A model generated the notes under the pieces. That model saw only the letters and a list, made by a program, of their open reading frames with translations, was not told where the DNA came from and did no database searches. A program made the translations under genes and the position numbers. DNA of 32,322 nucleotides, from the NCBI GenBank assembly GCA_030681365.1, contig JAUXWH010000207.1, positions 1 through 32,322 on the forward strand. Reading direction: 5' to 3'. Source of the DNA: Bradyrhizobium sp. GTDB lineage: Bacteria; Pseudomonadota; Alphaproteobacteria; Rhizobiales; Xanthobacteraceae. Below, in pieces: positions 25,364-32,045 of this stretch. Each line of letters begins with the position of its first letter. Position 1 is the stretch's first letter.

Positions 25364-25966
25364 GTGCGCGGTCAAGGCGTCGTCGTTGCGCTGTTCCTGG
25401 CGATCCTGGCCCTCTTCAGCGCTTCGCCCGCATTCGCCTGCGCCTGCTGCACCCGGGAGGGCCAGCGCAACGTCGCCACCGTCGCGCTGGATTCCGGCAA
25501 GCGGCAGGAGATCGAGAGCCTTCGCTTTGCCGGCAAGGCCACGCTGTTCGCGGGCGAAGGCGATGCCGCCGATATCGCGGGCATCACGACACCGTCGGCA
25601 AGTTACCAACTCACGGCAAAGTGGCTGGACGACCGGCTGGAGCTGTCGTTCCGCGACCAGCCTGGCCGCACCGGCATGTTGTCGATGGTCCGGCCGAAAA
25701 CAATGTCGGTATTCGAGGTCGACCCGCGCGACCGCCCCGACCGGGGGCAAGGGCCCGCGCTTTACAAGGAATGGAAACTCTCCGCGCCGGCCGCCGGCAG
25801 CGGCGTATTCCAGCCCGGCATCGCGCCGCGCCAGCTGCTGACGCTGATCCTGCAGGGCAACGGCAACAGCTGCACCAGCGCCATCGACTTCTCGCACTGG
25901 ACGTTGGTGATGCAGGGTCCGAAAGCCAATTACACCCTGTTCGGCGATCTGGTGACGGCGAAATAG
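25364..25966 (+). CDS. Secreted protein with N-terminal CACC motif
   Basis: 200 residues from GTG 25364, chosen for AGGGA 7-8 bp upstream and because it gives a signal peptide (VVVALFLAILALFSASPAFA). The mature start is CACCTREGQRN, a dense cysteine cluster that could bind metal; the sequence before it is not a proper lipobox. Later parts are beta-like (YQLTAKWLDDRLELSFRDQP, MSVFEVDPRDRPD, ANYTLFGDLVTAK) with one more cysteine in GNGNSCTSAIDFSHW. I do not recognise a named family. The longer frame from 25109 overlaps the previous gene and is not used. Confidence 0.75.
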   Translation: MRGQGVVVALFLAILALFSASPAFACACCTREGQRNVATVALDSGKRQEIESLRFAGKATLFAGEGDAADIAGITTPSASYQLTAKWLDDRLELSFRDQPGRTGMLSMVRPKTMSVFEVDPRDRPDRGQGPALYKEWKLSAPAAGSGVFQPGIAPRQLLTLILQGNGNSCTSAIDFSHWTLVMQGPKANYTLFGDLVTAK

Positions 25967-26035
25967 CAGCGACGCTCGGCTATCCCGACGACAGATGAGG
26001 CATGGTAAACTCATGCCCGGCACGCAGCAGGTCTG

Positions 26036-26281
26036 CTAGAGATTGCGCTCCGGAGATGCCTCGACGTATTCGATCTCGCGGCGGAAATCGCTCAGGGCGG
26101 CCTGCAGCGCCTTGACATCTTTGGGGCCGGCCTCCGTCACGGTGAAGATCGACGCCAGTTTCGGCCGCTTCTGGCCGGGAAACAGGCTCTTGGCGGCAAA
26201 ACCCGAGCGCTTCAGCGTCTCGATGATTTCGAGACGCTTGTCGTGGCTGACATCATCGCCGAATTTGAACTGAACCGACAT
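26036..26281 (-). CDS. Propeptide-like (I9-type) small protein next to S8 protease
   Basis: 81 residues, ATG 26281, with AGGGA directly before it (tight spacing). Predicted order is strand (SVQFKFG), helix (DKRLEIIETLKRSGFAAKSL), strand (LASIFTVTEAG), helix (KDVKALQAALSDF), strand (REIEYVEASPERNL): the beta-alpha-beta-beta-alpha-beta plan of subtilisin propeptides. It resembles the propeptide of the protease just upstream: LEIIETL...KSLF against LELLRNV...KPLF, and IEYVEASPERNL against IDFVEPVPNRWL. It starts 45 bp after the protease stop on the same strand. Likely an inhibitor or folding helper acting in trans; this is inferred. Confidence 0.72.
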   Translation of the reverse strand: MSVQFKFGDDVSHDKRLEIIETLKRSGFAAKSLFPGQKRPKLASIFTVTEAGPKDVKALQAALSDFRREIEYVEASPERNL

Positions 26282-26326
26282 TCCCTATAGCTAGCCGTTC
26301 CCATCGCCTTATCAAGACGGCCTGTC

Positions 26327-27793
26327 TTACCGCTTCGACTTTTTAGCCTTCTTCCTGGCTTTCCGTTTCGCCTTCTTCTTCGCCTTTTTCTTCGCCTTTT
26401 TCGCCGCACCGGGTGTCTTCAGCGCGGCCGCCAGATTGAGCAGGCCGGTTCCGTATTCATGGGTGAACTTCTTCCCCTTCATGCCGGCCACCTTCTTCGT
26501 GGTCGAGGTCAGACGCTTCACCACCGCATCGGCCGCCTCCTTCGACTTCGGGGTATCGCCATAAACCAGCGCAGCCGCGCCGGCCACATGCGGCGTCGCC
26601 ATCGAGGTGCCCGGCCAGGAATCGTAATCGGTGGTCTCGGCAAGGCTTGCCTGGACGCGCGGCACGGTGGACAGGATGTTGACGCCGGGAGCAACAAGGC
26701 CGATGTGGGCGCCGGTGCAGGAGAACGACGCGCGCCTGTCGGCCTCGTCGACGGCCCCGACGGCGAGCACGCCGGGATAGCCGGCCGGATACTCCTTCGG
26801 ATTCCCTTTCTCGAATTCGTTCCCCATGGCTGCGACGACGACGACGCCGGCATCCGCCAGTTCCTGAAAGATGGCCGCTTCGGCCTTCGAATGCCCGACG
26901 CCGCCGATGCTGAGGTTGATGACCTTGATGTTCGAATCCAGCGCGGACGCCAATGCCTTGCTGTAGAATTCGAAGTTGAAATTCTGTTCCTCGCTTCCCG
27001 CCTTGACGTCGTCGAAGATCTTCCAGCAGTGCAATCGGCAATTCGCAATCCCGGCGATCCCGACCGAGTTGTTCACCAGCGCGGCGATGGTGCCGCTGAC
27101 ATGCGTTCCATGGCCGAGGAAATCGCGCGCGCTGTTGCCATCGTGGTGATATGCCTCGATCGCCTTCTTCAGATCGGAATGTCCATCATCGATACCGCTG
27201 TCCAGCACGGCGACATGGATGTTCGCGGCGTCGGGATGCGATCCCTCGAACCACTTGATCGCAGTGAGTCCCCATTGGCGGTTGATCATCGGATCGGCCG
27301 CGCTCAACCAGCGATTCGGCACGGGCTCGACGAAATCGATGGCGCCCGAGCTGCGCAGCCGTTTCAGGAAAGCGGGCGTAAGCTTCTTGTCCTTGACCTC
27401 AACGAGCTGGAATCCGCTCAATGATTTTCTTGGCTGGGTCGACGATGTCGACGATCTCGCGAGCGCACGATGAATGCCTGCGAGCGCCATGACCCCGGGC
27501 TGTGCGGGCTGCGTCGGCGCATCGGTGACAAATAGCGGTTTCATCGACGAAAGGCCGGCCACGTTCCTGAGCAGTTCGAGCGGGCCGGCAACTTCGTCCG
27601 GCATCGCACGCGCCGCCATTCTGGCGGTTGCGGTGAGCGCCAGCGGATGGGCCGCGACGTCTCTGACCGCCGAAGTCTTGAAGCGAACGATCAACTGACC
27701 CGCGACGTGGTCGCTTTGTCGGGATCTGTGCAGTTGTGCATGCCGGGATGATCCGCCGGCCGACGCGACCTCGCGTGTCGTTCGTGAAGCCAT
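26327..27793 (-). CDS. S8 (subtilisin) serine protease with Lys-rich tail
   Basis: 488 residues from ATG 27793 (MASRTTREV), chosen for GAGGGGG upstream. The N-terminal part (about 30-163) is a propeptide starting GQLIVRFK and ending IDFVEPVPNRWL. The catalytic triad is Asp198 (AVLDSGIDDGH), His228 (LGHGTHVSG) and Ser397 (GTSMATPHVAG), with the oxyanion Asn325 (AAMGNEF). The end (about 464-488) is nearly all Lys, Ala and Arg (KKAKKKAKKKAKRKARKKAK). There is no hydrophobic signal peptide or Tat motif, which is unusual for S8 enzymes. It probably forms an operon with the propeptide-like gene. Confidence 0.94.
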   Translation of the reverse strand: MASRTTREVASAGGSSRHAQLHRSRQSDHVAGQLIVRFKTSAVRDVAAHPLALTATARMAARAMPDEVAGPLELLRNVAGLSSMKPLFVTDAPTQPAQPGVMALAGIHRALARSSTSSTQPRKSLSGFQLVEVKDKKLTPAFLKRLRSSGAIDFVEPVPNRWLSAADPMINRQWGLTAIKWFEGSHPDAANIHVAVLDSGIDDGHSDLKKAIEAYHHDGNSARDFLGHGTHVSGTIAALVNNSVGIAGIANCRLHCWKIFDDVKAGSEEQNFNFEFYSKALASALDSNIKVINLSIGGVGHSKAEAAIFQELADAGVVVVAAMGNEFEKGNPKEYPAGYPGVLAVGAVDEADRRASFSCTGAHIGLVAPGVNILSTVPRVQASLAETTDYDSWPGTSMATPHVAGAAALVYGDTPKSKEAADAVVKRLTSTTKKVAGMKGKKFTHEYGTGLLNLAAALKTPGAAKKAKKKAKKKAKRKARKKAKKSKR

Positions 27794-27841
27794 AATGGTT
27801 TCCCCCTCTGCCAAAGATACTAAAAATTCGCTCTATAGGAG

Positions 27842-27859
27842 AGTATATTCGACAATACT
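27842..27859. promoter_or_regulatory. Palindrome in protease/PPOX divergent region
   Basis: AGTATATTCGACAATACT has 5-bp inverted ends (AGTAT/ATACT) with an 8-base centre and lies in an AT-rich stretch about 50 bp before the protease ATG. It could be an operator or part of a promoter (TATACT reads toward the protease). Low support. Confidence 0.25.
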
Positions 27860-27986
27860 ACCGTGCGGAATCGCAGCGTCAAGCATCGTTCACTCGGACA
27901 TGCGGCGCGGCGCGAAGCGCTGCAGCGGCCTTGCGAAGCCGCCACCCGGTGGTAGTTTCACCGGGCATTCGCAACGGAGAGAGCCC

Positions 27987-28592
27987 TTGACCGACTTTAC
28001 CGCCGGCGACCTCGAGACGATTTATCCAGCCCCCTCGCCGCGCGTGATCGCCAAGGCGCGCCCCGGCATCGACGCGCATGCGCAAAAATTCATCGCGATG
28101 TCGCCGTTCTGCGTGCTCGCCACCTCCGGCTCCGACGGCAGCGTCGATGCGTCGCCGCGCGGCGGCAATCCCGGCTTCGTCCACGTCGCCGGGCCGAACC
28201 AGCTATGGATGCCGGATCGCTCCGGCAACAACCGGATCGACAGCTTTCGCAACATCGTCGAGGGTTCGGGCTTCGTGCAGCTGATCTTCTTCGTGCCGGG
28301 CATCGACGAGACGCTGCGCGTCGGCGGCAGGGGCAAGCTGTCGGCCGATCCGGATCTGCTGGCCTCGATGATGGAATTCGGCAAGCTGCCGCGCGCGGCG
28401 CTGAGCATCAGCGTGACCGAAGCCTATTTCCACTGCGGCAAGGCGCTGATGCGTTCAAAGCTGTGGTCGCAGGAGAGCCGGGTCGAACGCGCGGTACTGC
28501 CCAGCATCGCCGAGGTGATCCACGACCAGACCAGCCTCGGCGAGCCGGAAAGCCAGACGGTGGTCGAGGCGCGTTACAAGGAGCAGCTGTGA
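27987..28592 (+). CDS. PPOX-type FMN flavoprotein (pyridoxamine oxidase-like)
   Basis: 201 residues from TTG 27987, chosen for GGAGAGA 5-6 bp upstream; a frame extension back to 27795 is less likely. The split-barrel fold shows as FIAMSPFCVLATSGSDGSVD, ASPRGGNPGFVHVAGPNQLW, DRSGNNRIDSFRNIVEGSG and LIFFVPGIDETLRVGGRGKL. This matches the MSMEG_1061-type branch of the pyridoxamine-phosphate oxidase family. Members bind FMN or F420; the substrate here is unknown. Followed by a hairpin shared with bfr. Confidence 0.9.
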   Translation: MTDFTAGDLETIYPAPSPRVIAKARPGIDAHAQKFIAMSPFCVLATSGSDGSVDASPRGGNPGFVHVAGPNQLWMPDRSGNNRIDSFRNIVEGSGFVQLIFFVPGIDETLRVGGRGKLSADPDLLASMMEFGKLPRAALSISVTEAYFHCGKALMRSKLWSQESRVERAVLPSIAEVIHDQTSLGEPESQTVVEARYKEQL

Positions 28593-28649
28593 GAGATTTG
28601 GGAGCGCGACCTGAGCGCGCTCCATGATTTCGCGCGCTCGAAGGCGTGG

Positions 28650-28672
28650 ATGGCCGGGTCAAGCCCGGCCAT
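28650..28672. terminator. Hairpin repeat between convergent genes
   Basis: ATGGCCGGG and CCCGGCCAT form a perfect 9-bp stem with loop TCAAG. The GGCCGGGTCAAGCCCGGCCATGACGA string is a frequent intergenic repeat in Bradyrhizobiaceae. Placed between the 3' ends of the PPOX and bfr genes, it likely ends both transcripts. Confidence 0.55.
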
Positions 28673-28695
28673 GACGAGCCGTTGCGTTCGTCGTC

Positions 28696-29181
28696 CTAAT
28701 GCTCGCTCTCGAGCCCGCCGACATGCTTCTGCGTGTACAGCTCAAGCCCGATGCGCTTGATCAGGTCGAGTTGGGTTTCGAGGAAGTCGATGTGGTGCTC
28801 CTCGTCCTTCATCAGGCTCTCGAACAGGTCGCGGCTGACGTAATCCTTGACGCCGTGGCAGTAGGTTGCGGCTTCCTGGTAAAGTGTGCGGGCGGCGATC
28901 TCGGAGGCCAGATCGCAGTCGATGATTTCCTTGACGTTCTGGCCGATCCGCAAGGGATCGAGCACCTGCAAGTTGGGAAAGCCGTCGAGGAACAGGATCC
29001 GGTCGGTGAACTTGTCGGCATGCTCCATCTCCTCGATGGATTCCTTGCGCCAGACCTTGGCCATATCCAGCAGGCCCCAGTTGTTGAGCAGCCGGTAGTG
29101 CAGCCAATACTGGTTGATGGCGGTGAGTTCGCTGCGCAGACCCTTGTTGAGGTATTCTATAACCTTCGCATCGCCCTGCAT
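28696..29181 (-). CDS. bfr: Bacterioferritin, heme-containing iron store
   Basis: 161 residues, starting [20 protein letters not shown]. All ferroxidase ligands are at their canonical numbers: Glu18, Glu51, His54, Glu94, Glu127 and His130. The heme ligand is Met52 (IEEMEHADK). It should form a 24-subunit shell that oxidises Fe(II) and stores it as mineral. An Irr-type box lies 30 bp upstream of the start, and a Bfd-like ferredoxin gene lies 122 bp upstream on the same strand, the partner that releases the stored iron. Confidence 0.97.
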   Translation of the reverse strand: MQGDAKVIEYLNKGLRSELTAINQYWLHYRLLNNWGLLDMAKVWRKESIEEMEHADKFTDRILFLDGFPNLQVLDPLRIGQNVKEIIDCDLASEIAARTLYQEAATYCHGVKDYVSRDLFESLMKDEEHHIDFLETQLDLIKRIGLELYTQKHVGGLESEH

Positions 29182-29210
29182 GTTGTTTCTCTCCGCGTAC
29201 GAGTCAGTAA

Positions 29211-29227
29211 CTTAGAATTCTTCTAAA
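29211..29227 (-). promoter_or_regulatory. Irr-type iron control element (ICE) before bfr
   Basis: CTTAGAATTCTTCTAAA differs at one position from the rhizobial ICE pattern TTTAGAA-N3-TTCTAAA as I recall it, and its core TTAGAATTCTTCTAA is a perfect palindrome around the central T. It lies 30 bp upstream of the bfr start, where a bound Irr protein would block transcription when iron is scarce. Confidence 0.72.
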
Positions 29228-29303
29228 TCAGATCCCAGGCGGGAGCAAGCCTGTGCCGGGCGGAACCGGAGGCGAACGACACTTCCAGAGATTTTTGCCG
29301 ATT

Positions 29304-29570
29304 TCAGGAGGCCGCGAGCGCGAACTCGGTGTGCGCGTGCGGCTGCGCGCTGGCCGCCTCGCTGTGCGGGCAGCCTGCACAGCAGGACTTGGCGCAGGCG
29401 CCCAGGGCCTCGTCGATGATGGTCTTGATGGTGCGCGCGCATCGGCCGCATTCGGCGCTGCAGCCGAGGCAGCCATAGATCTGCTTGGCATTGCGGGGAA
29501 GGTCCGCGGAAGCGCTGACGGCGCTGCGGATATCCTGGTCGCTAATGACGTTACAGGAACAAACAATCAT
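29304..29570 (-). CDS. bfd: Bfd-like [2Fe-2S] ferredoxin with extra cysteines
   Basis: 88 residues from ATG 29570 (MIVCSCNVISDQDIRSAVSA); the 12 codons upstream are unlikely. C4, C6, C41 and C44 match the four cluster ligands of Bfd (CxC and CxxC in ECGRCARTIK). Unusual are C34 and C37 (YGCLGC), and a C-terminal cluster C59, C63, C64, C67 (CAKSCCAGC) in a tail with three histidine/acidic residues; standard Bfd is about 64 residues. It should give electrons to the heme of bacterioferritin to free iron. The extra cysteines could bind a second metal. No good ribosome site is visible. Confidence 0.85.
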   Translation of the reverse strand: MIVCSCNVISDQDIRSAVSASADLPRNAKQIYGCLGCSAECGRCARTIKTIIDEALGACAKSCCAGCPHSEAASAQPHAHTEFALAAS

Positions 29571-29658
29571 GAAAACGGCAGGCCCATCGGTGATGCGTGG
29601 CCCCACAGATATTGAAGGGCGGCGCGGGATGCAAAAGGAAAAGCCCCATTTTCAAGCA

Positions 29659-29720
29659 ATTCCAAACTGATGCCGTGACAGACTAGAAGCGCTCCAAAAA
29701 GGGCGGTTGCGATAGATCAA
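29659..29720. promoter_or_regulatory. Degenerate ICE-like sites plus a FixK-like box
   Basis: In the 314-bp gap upstream of bfd, TTTCAAGCAATTCCAAA (about 29659-29675) and ACTAGAAGCGCTCCAAA (29682-29698) each match the ICE pattern at 10 of 14 positions. TTGCGATAGATCAA (29707-29720) fits TTG(A/C)-N6-(T/G)CAA of FixK2 boxes. They could regulate bfd on the minus strand or the next gene on the plus strand. Weak individually. Confidence 0.3.
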
Positions 29721-29839
29721 GAGGCGGCTCAGGCGTCGGCTTGCGCGTCGGAAAAAGGACCGACTCCGGCCCGAATTTCCCGCCAGATCGAGCCGCGCCC
29801 GTTCATTGAACATTCAACTGAAATGTGGAACTTACGCGC

Positions 29840-29860
29840 GGGACAGACCCTCCCTGTCCC
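29840..29860 (+). promoter_or_regulatory. Hairpin in the leader of a small secreted-protein gene
   Basis: GGGACAG and CTGTCCC form a perfect 7-bp stem with loop ACCCTCC, ending 24 bp before the ATG at 29885. Overlapping palindromes GTTCATTGAAC and TTGAACATTCAA (29801-29817) lie just upstream. They may be an operator and a leader hairpin; role unproven. Confidence 0.35.
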
Positions 29861-29884
29861 CCGCTCCATGAGAAAGGTGAAGCC

Positions 29885-30193
29885 ATGAGGAAGACATTGA
29901 TGGCGCTCGCTGCCGTCGCCACCCTGGCTGTTTCGGCCGTGGCCGTGCCGCAAACCGCCGAAGCCCGCAACGGCCGGATCGCCGCCGGTGTCGCAGCCGG
30001 ACTGCTCGGCGGCGCCCTCGTCGGCGGCGCGATCGCAGCCGGGAACGGATATTACGGGCCGGGCTATTACGGCCCAGGTTATGGCTATTACGGCGGACCG
30101 GCCTATGTTGCGGCGCCCGACTGCTTCTGGCAGCGCCAGCGGTTCTGGGACGGCTATGGCTGGCGGGTTCGCAGCGTTCGGGTCTGCGACTAA
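29885..30193 (+). CDS. Small secreted glycine-rich protein, paralog 1
   Basis: 102 residues from ATG 29885 (AAGGTGA upstream). The signal peptide is MRKTLMALAAVATLAVSAVA, cut near AEA. A glycine-zipper-like helix (AAGVAAGLLGGALVGGAIAA) is followed by a Tyr/Gly-rich run (YYGPGYYGPGYGYYGG) and the end DCFWQRQRFWDGYGWRVRSV RVCD, with two cysteines that may pair. The C-terminal phrase is common in rhizobial exported proteins of unknown function. A second copy lies 235 bp downstream. Confidence 0.85.
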   Translation: MRKTLMALAAVATLAVSAVAVPQTAEARNGRIAAGVAAGLLGGALVGGAIAAGNGYYGPGYYGPGYGYYGGPAYVAAPDCFWQRQRFWDGYGWRVRSVRVCD

Positions 30194-30224
30194 GCCCGTT
30201 CATCTTCAGTACAAGCCAACGCGG

Positions 30225-30253
30225 CGTCCCGGGAGCACGGCGTTTCCGGGACG
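30225..30253 (+). terminator. Hairpin after paralog 1
   Basis: CGTCCCGG (30225-30232) pairs with CCGGGACG (30246-30253) across a 13-base loop, followed by TTT. It starts 31 bp after the first paralog's stop codon, so the two paralogs may be transcribed separately. The remaining 170 bp to the next gene show no clear motif. Confidence 0.5.
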
Positions 30254-30427
30254 TTTGGCGTTAATGGCCTGAAAAAGACCGTTTTTCCCGGCAAGTACTG
30301 GCTCAGCGTTTACCTTCGATTGACCGTTGTGCGCTTTCTCTAGTGCGACGGCCGTTTTCGAAACCCGCATGCAGTCACCCTAAACCCGGTGCCGCCGCCA
30401 GGCGCCACCTCCAGGAGAGCCCAAGAG

Positions 30428-30700
30428 ATGAAGAAGACATTTGCTGCCTTCGCCGCGGTCGCAACCATCGCCGGTTCGCTTGCCGCGACTCCCGCCAGCG
30501 CGCAGCGCGGCGTCGGAGTCGGCATCGCAGCCGGGCTGCTCGGCGGCGCCATCATCGGCGGCGCGATTGCTTCCAGCCGCCCGGCTTACGCGGCCCCTGC
30601 CCCGGTTTATGTCGACGACTACCCGGCCTGCCGACTGGTGCGCGAACGCTTCTGGGACGGTTACGGCTGGCGGGTTCGCCGCGTCGAGGTCTGCGATTGA
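30428..30700 (+). CDS. Small secreted glycine-rich protein, paralog 2
   Basis: 90 residues from ATG 30428 (AGGAGAG upstream). The signal peptide is MKKTFAAFAAVATIAGSLAA, cut after ASA. It shares with the upstream gene the helix GIAAGLLGGAIIGGAIA and the end FWDGYGWRVRRVEVCD, but lacks the Tyr/Gly run. The cysteine pair (ACRLV...EVCD) is kept. The two genes are a local duplication. Function unknown; the glycine-zipper helix suggests membrane contact. Confidence 0.85.
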   Translation: MKKTFAAFAAVATIAGSLAATPASAQRGVGVGIAAGLLGGAIIGGAIASSRPAYAAPAPVYVDDYPACRLVRERFWDGYGWRVRRVEVCD

Positions 30701-30730
30701 TCTGACGGCGCTTCGAGACGTGAACTTCAA

Positions 30731-30755
30731 ACCCGGCCCATGTGGCCGGGTTTTT
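30731..30755 (+). terminator. Strong rho-independent terminator
   Basis: ACCCGGCC and GGCCGGGT form a perfect 8-bp GC-rich stem with loop CATGT, followed by TTTTT. It sits 31 bp after the second paralog's stop codon and ends its transcript. Confidence 0.85.
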
Positions 30756-30776
30756 CATGAGAGTATTTGATCTGCT

Positions 30777-32045
30777 TCAGCGCGCCGCGCCGAGCGAGCG
30801 CAGCACGGCTTCGCTCGGCCAGCAGTCCACCTTGAGGCCGGCGGACTTCTGATAGGCGCCGAGCGCGGCGCGGGTCTTCATGCCTGCCTTGCCGTCCACC
30901 TTGTCGCTGTAGAGGCCGATGCGCGCGAGATGGCGCTGCATCGCTTCGACCGCCGACGTGCGCAGCTGGGTCGAAGCCGACCACGGTGTCGCGAACCGCT
31001 GCGGGCTTACGATGCGGTCGGCGAGATGGCCGACGAACAGCACGTACAGATCGGAGAAATTGTACTCCTTGATGACGAAATAGTTCTTCGTGGTCAAAAA
31101 CGCCGGACCGTAGATGCCCTCCGGCTGCAGCAGGGAGGCCGGCTGCGCCAGCTCGGCCGCGCCGAGTTTTTGCCCGCGCACCGGCACGAAACCCTCGCGC
31201 AGCCATTGCCCGATCGGCTTTGTCACCTCGGGCACGCCCATGGTGCAATCGGCATTGGCAGGCGCGCGCACTTCGTAGGCCCAGCGCACGCCCGGCTGCC
31301 AACCCTTGTTGACGAGCTGTTGCGCCGCGGATGCCAGCGCATCCGGCACCGAATGCCAGATGTCGCGGCGGCCGTCACGATCGAGATCGATGCCGTGCTT
31401 GTCGAGTTCGGAGGGCAGGAACTGGGTGAGGCCGGTGGCGCCGGCCCAGGACGAGCGCAGATCCTTGCGCGTCACCTCGCCGTCGCCGATCAGCTTCAGC
31501 GCCGCAATGAATTCGATGCGATACTGCTCCTTGCGGCGGCCGACATAGGCCTGCGTCGCCAGCACGCGCAGCCCGTCATGGGGCAGCCTGTGGCGGCCGT
31601 AATCGGTTTCGCGGCCCCAGATCGCCAGCACGACGCTGCCGGGCACGCCGAAGCGCGTTTCGATCGCGCCGAGCGTGGCGCGATGTTTGGTCATGAGCCG
31701 TCGGCCCTCGGCGGCCAGCCGCGCGATGCTGGCTTCCTTGAGATAGTCGGCCGGCACCTGCACGAACTCGGCCTGCGACGGCGCGCCGGTCGCCGGACGC
31801 CCGGGCAGGATCAGGTCGGGCAGCTTGTAATCCGGCTCGAGGCCGCGGGTCTCGGCGTCGAACACCGCGCGCGGGACGCCCGCCGCCTGCGCTTCCGGCC
31901 ACAGCGAGGCGATGAACCGGGTGAAGCCCGGGTCCGCGGCGCGGCCGGGCTGCACCGCGGCCAGCAACATCGCCGCCGCCAACAGGAGTGCCGGTATCGC
32001 GCGGTTTCGCAAAGCCAAACTCCCCGCCAACGGCATGCCCTGCAT
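30777..32045 (-). CDS. Lytic murein transglycosylase, MltB (GH103) type
   Basis: 422 residues from ATG 32045 (ATG 32036 is possible), which overlaps the stop of the upstream gene as TGATG. A signal peptide (IPALLLAAAMLLAAVQPGRA) is followed by the GH103 domain: FGVPGSVVLAIWGRETDYGR holds the catalytic Glu (about 146), then WAGATGLTQFLPSELDKHG, FLTTKNYFVIKEYNFSDLYV. A C-terminal peptidoglycan-binding domain follows (VEAMQRHLARIGLYSDKVDG, KAGMKTRAALGAYQKSAGL). It cuts glycan strands in the periplasm, leaving anhydro ends. There is no lipobox, so it is likely soluble. Confidence 0.94.
   Translation of the reverse strand: MQGMPLAGSLALRNRAIPALLLAAAMLLAAVQPGRAADPGFTRFIASLWPEAQAAGVPRAVFDAETRGLEPDYKLPDLILPGRPATGAPSQAEFVQVPADYLKEASIARLAAEGRRLMTKHRATLGAIETRFGVPGSVVLAIWGRETDYGRHRLPHDGLRVLATQAYVGRRKEQYRIEFIAALKLIGDGEVTRKDLRSSWAGATGLTQFLPSELDKHGIDLDRDGRRDIWHSVPDALASAAQQLVNKGWQPGVRWAYEVRAPANADCTMGVPEVTKPIGQWLREGFVPVRGQKLGAAELAQPASLLQPEGIYGPAFLTTKNYFVIKEYNFSDLYVLFVGHLADRIVSPQRFATPWSASTQLRTSAVEAMQRHLARIGLYSDKVDGKAGMKTRAALGAYQKSAGLKVDCWPSEAVLRSLGAAR

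Noticed and set aside
25999..26017. Small hairpin GGCATG...CATGCC between convergent genes
   Set aside because: Only a 6-bp stem and no T run; too weak to call a terminator.
26459..27424. 321-codon open frame antisense to the S8 protease
   Set aside because: No domain; opposite strand carries the complete catalytic triad.
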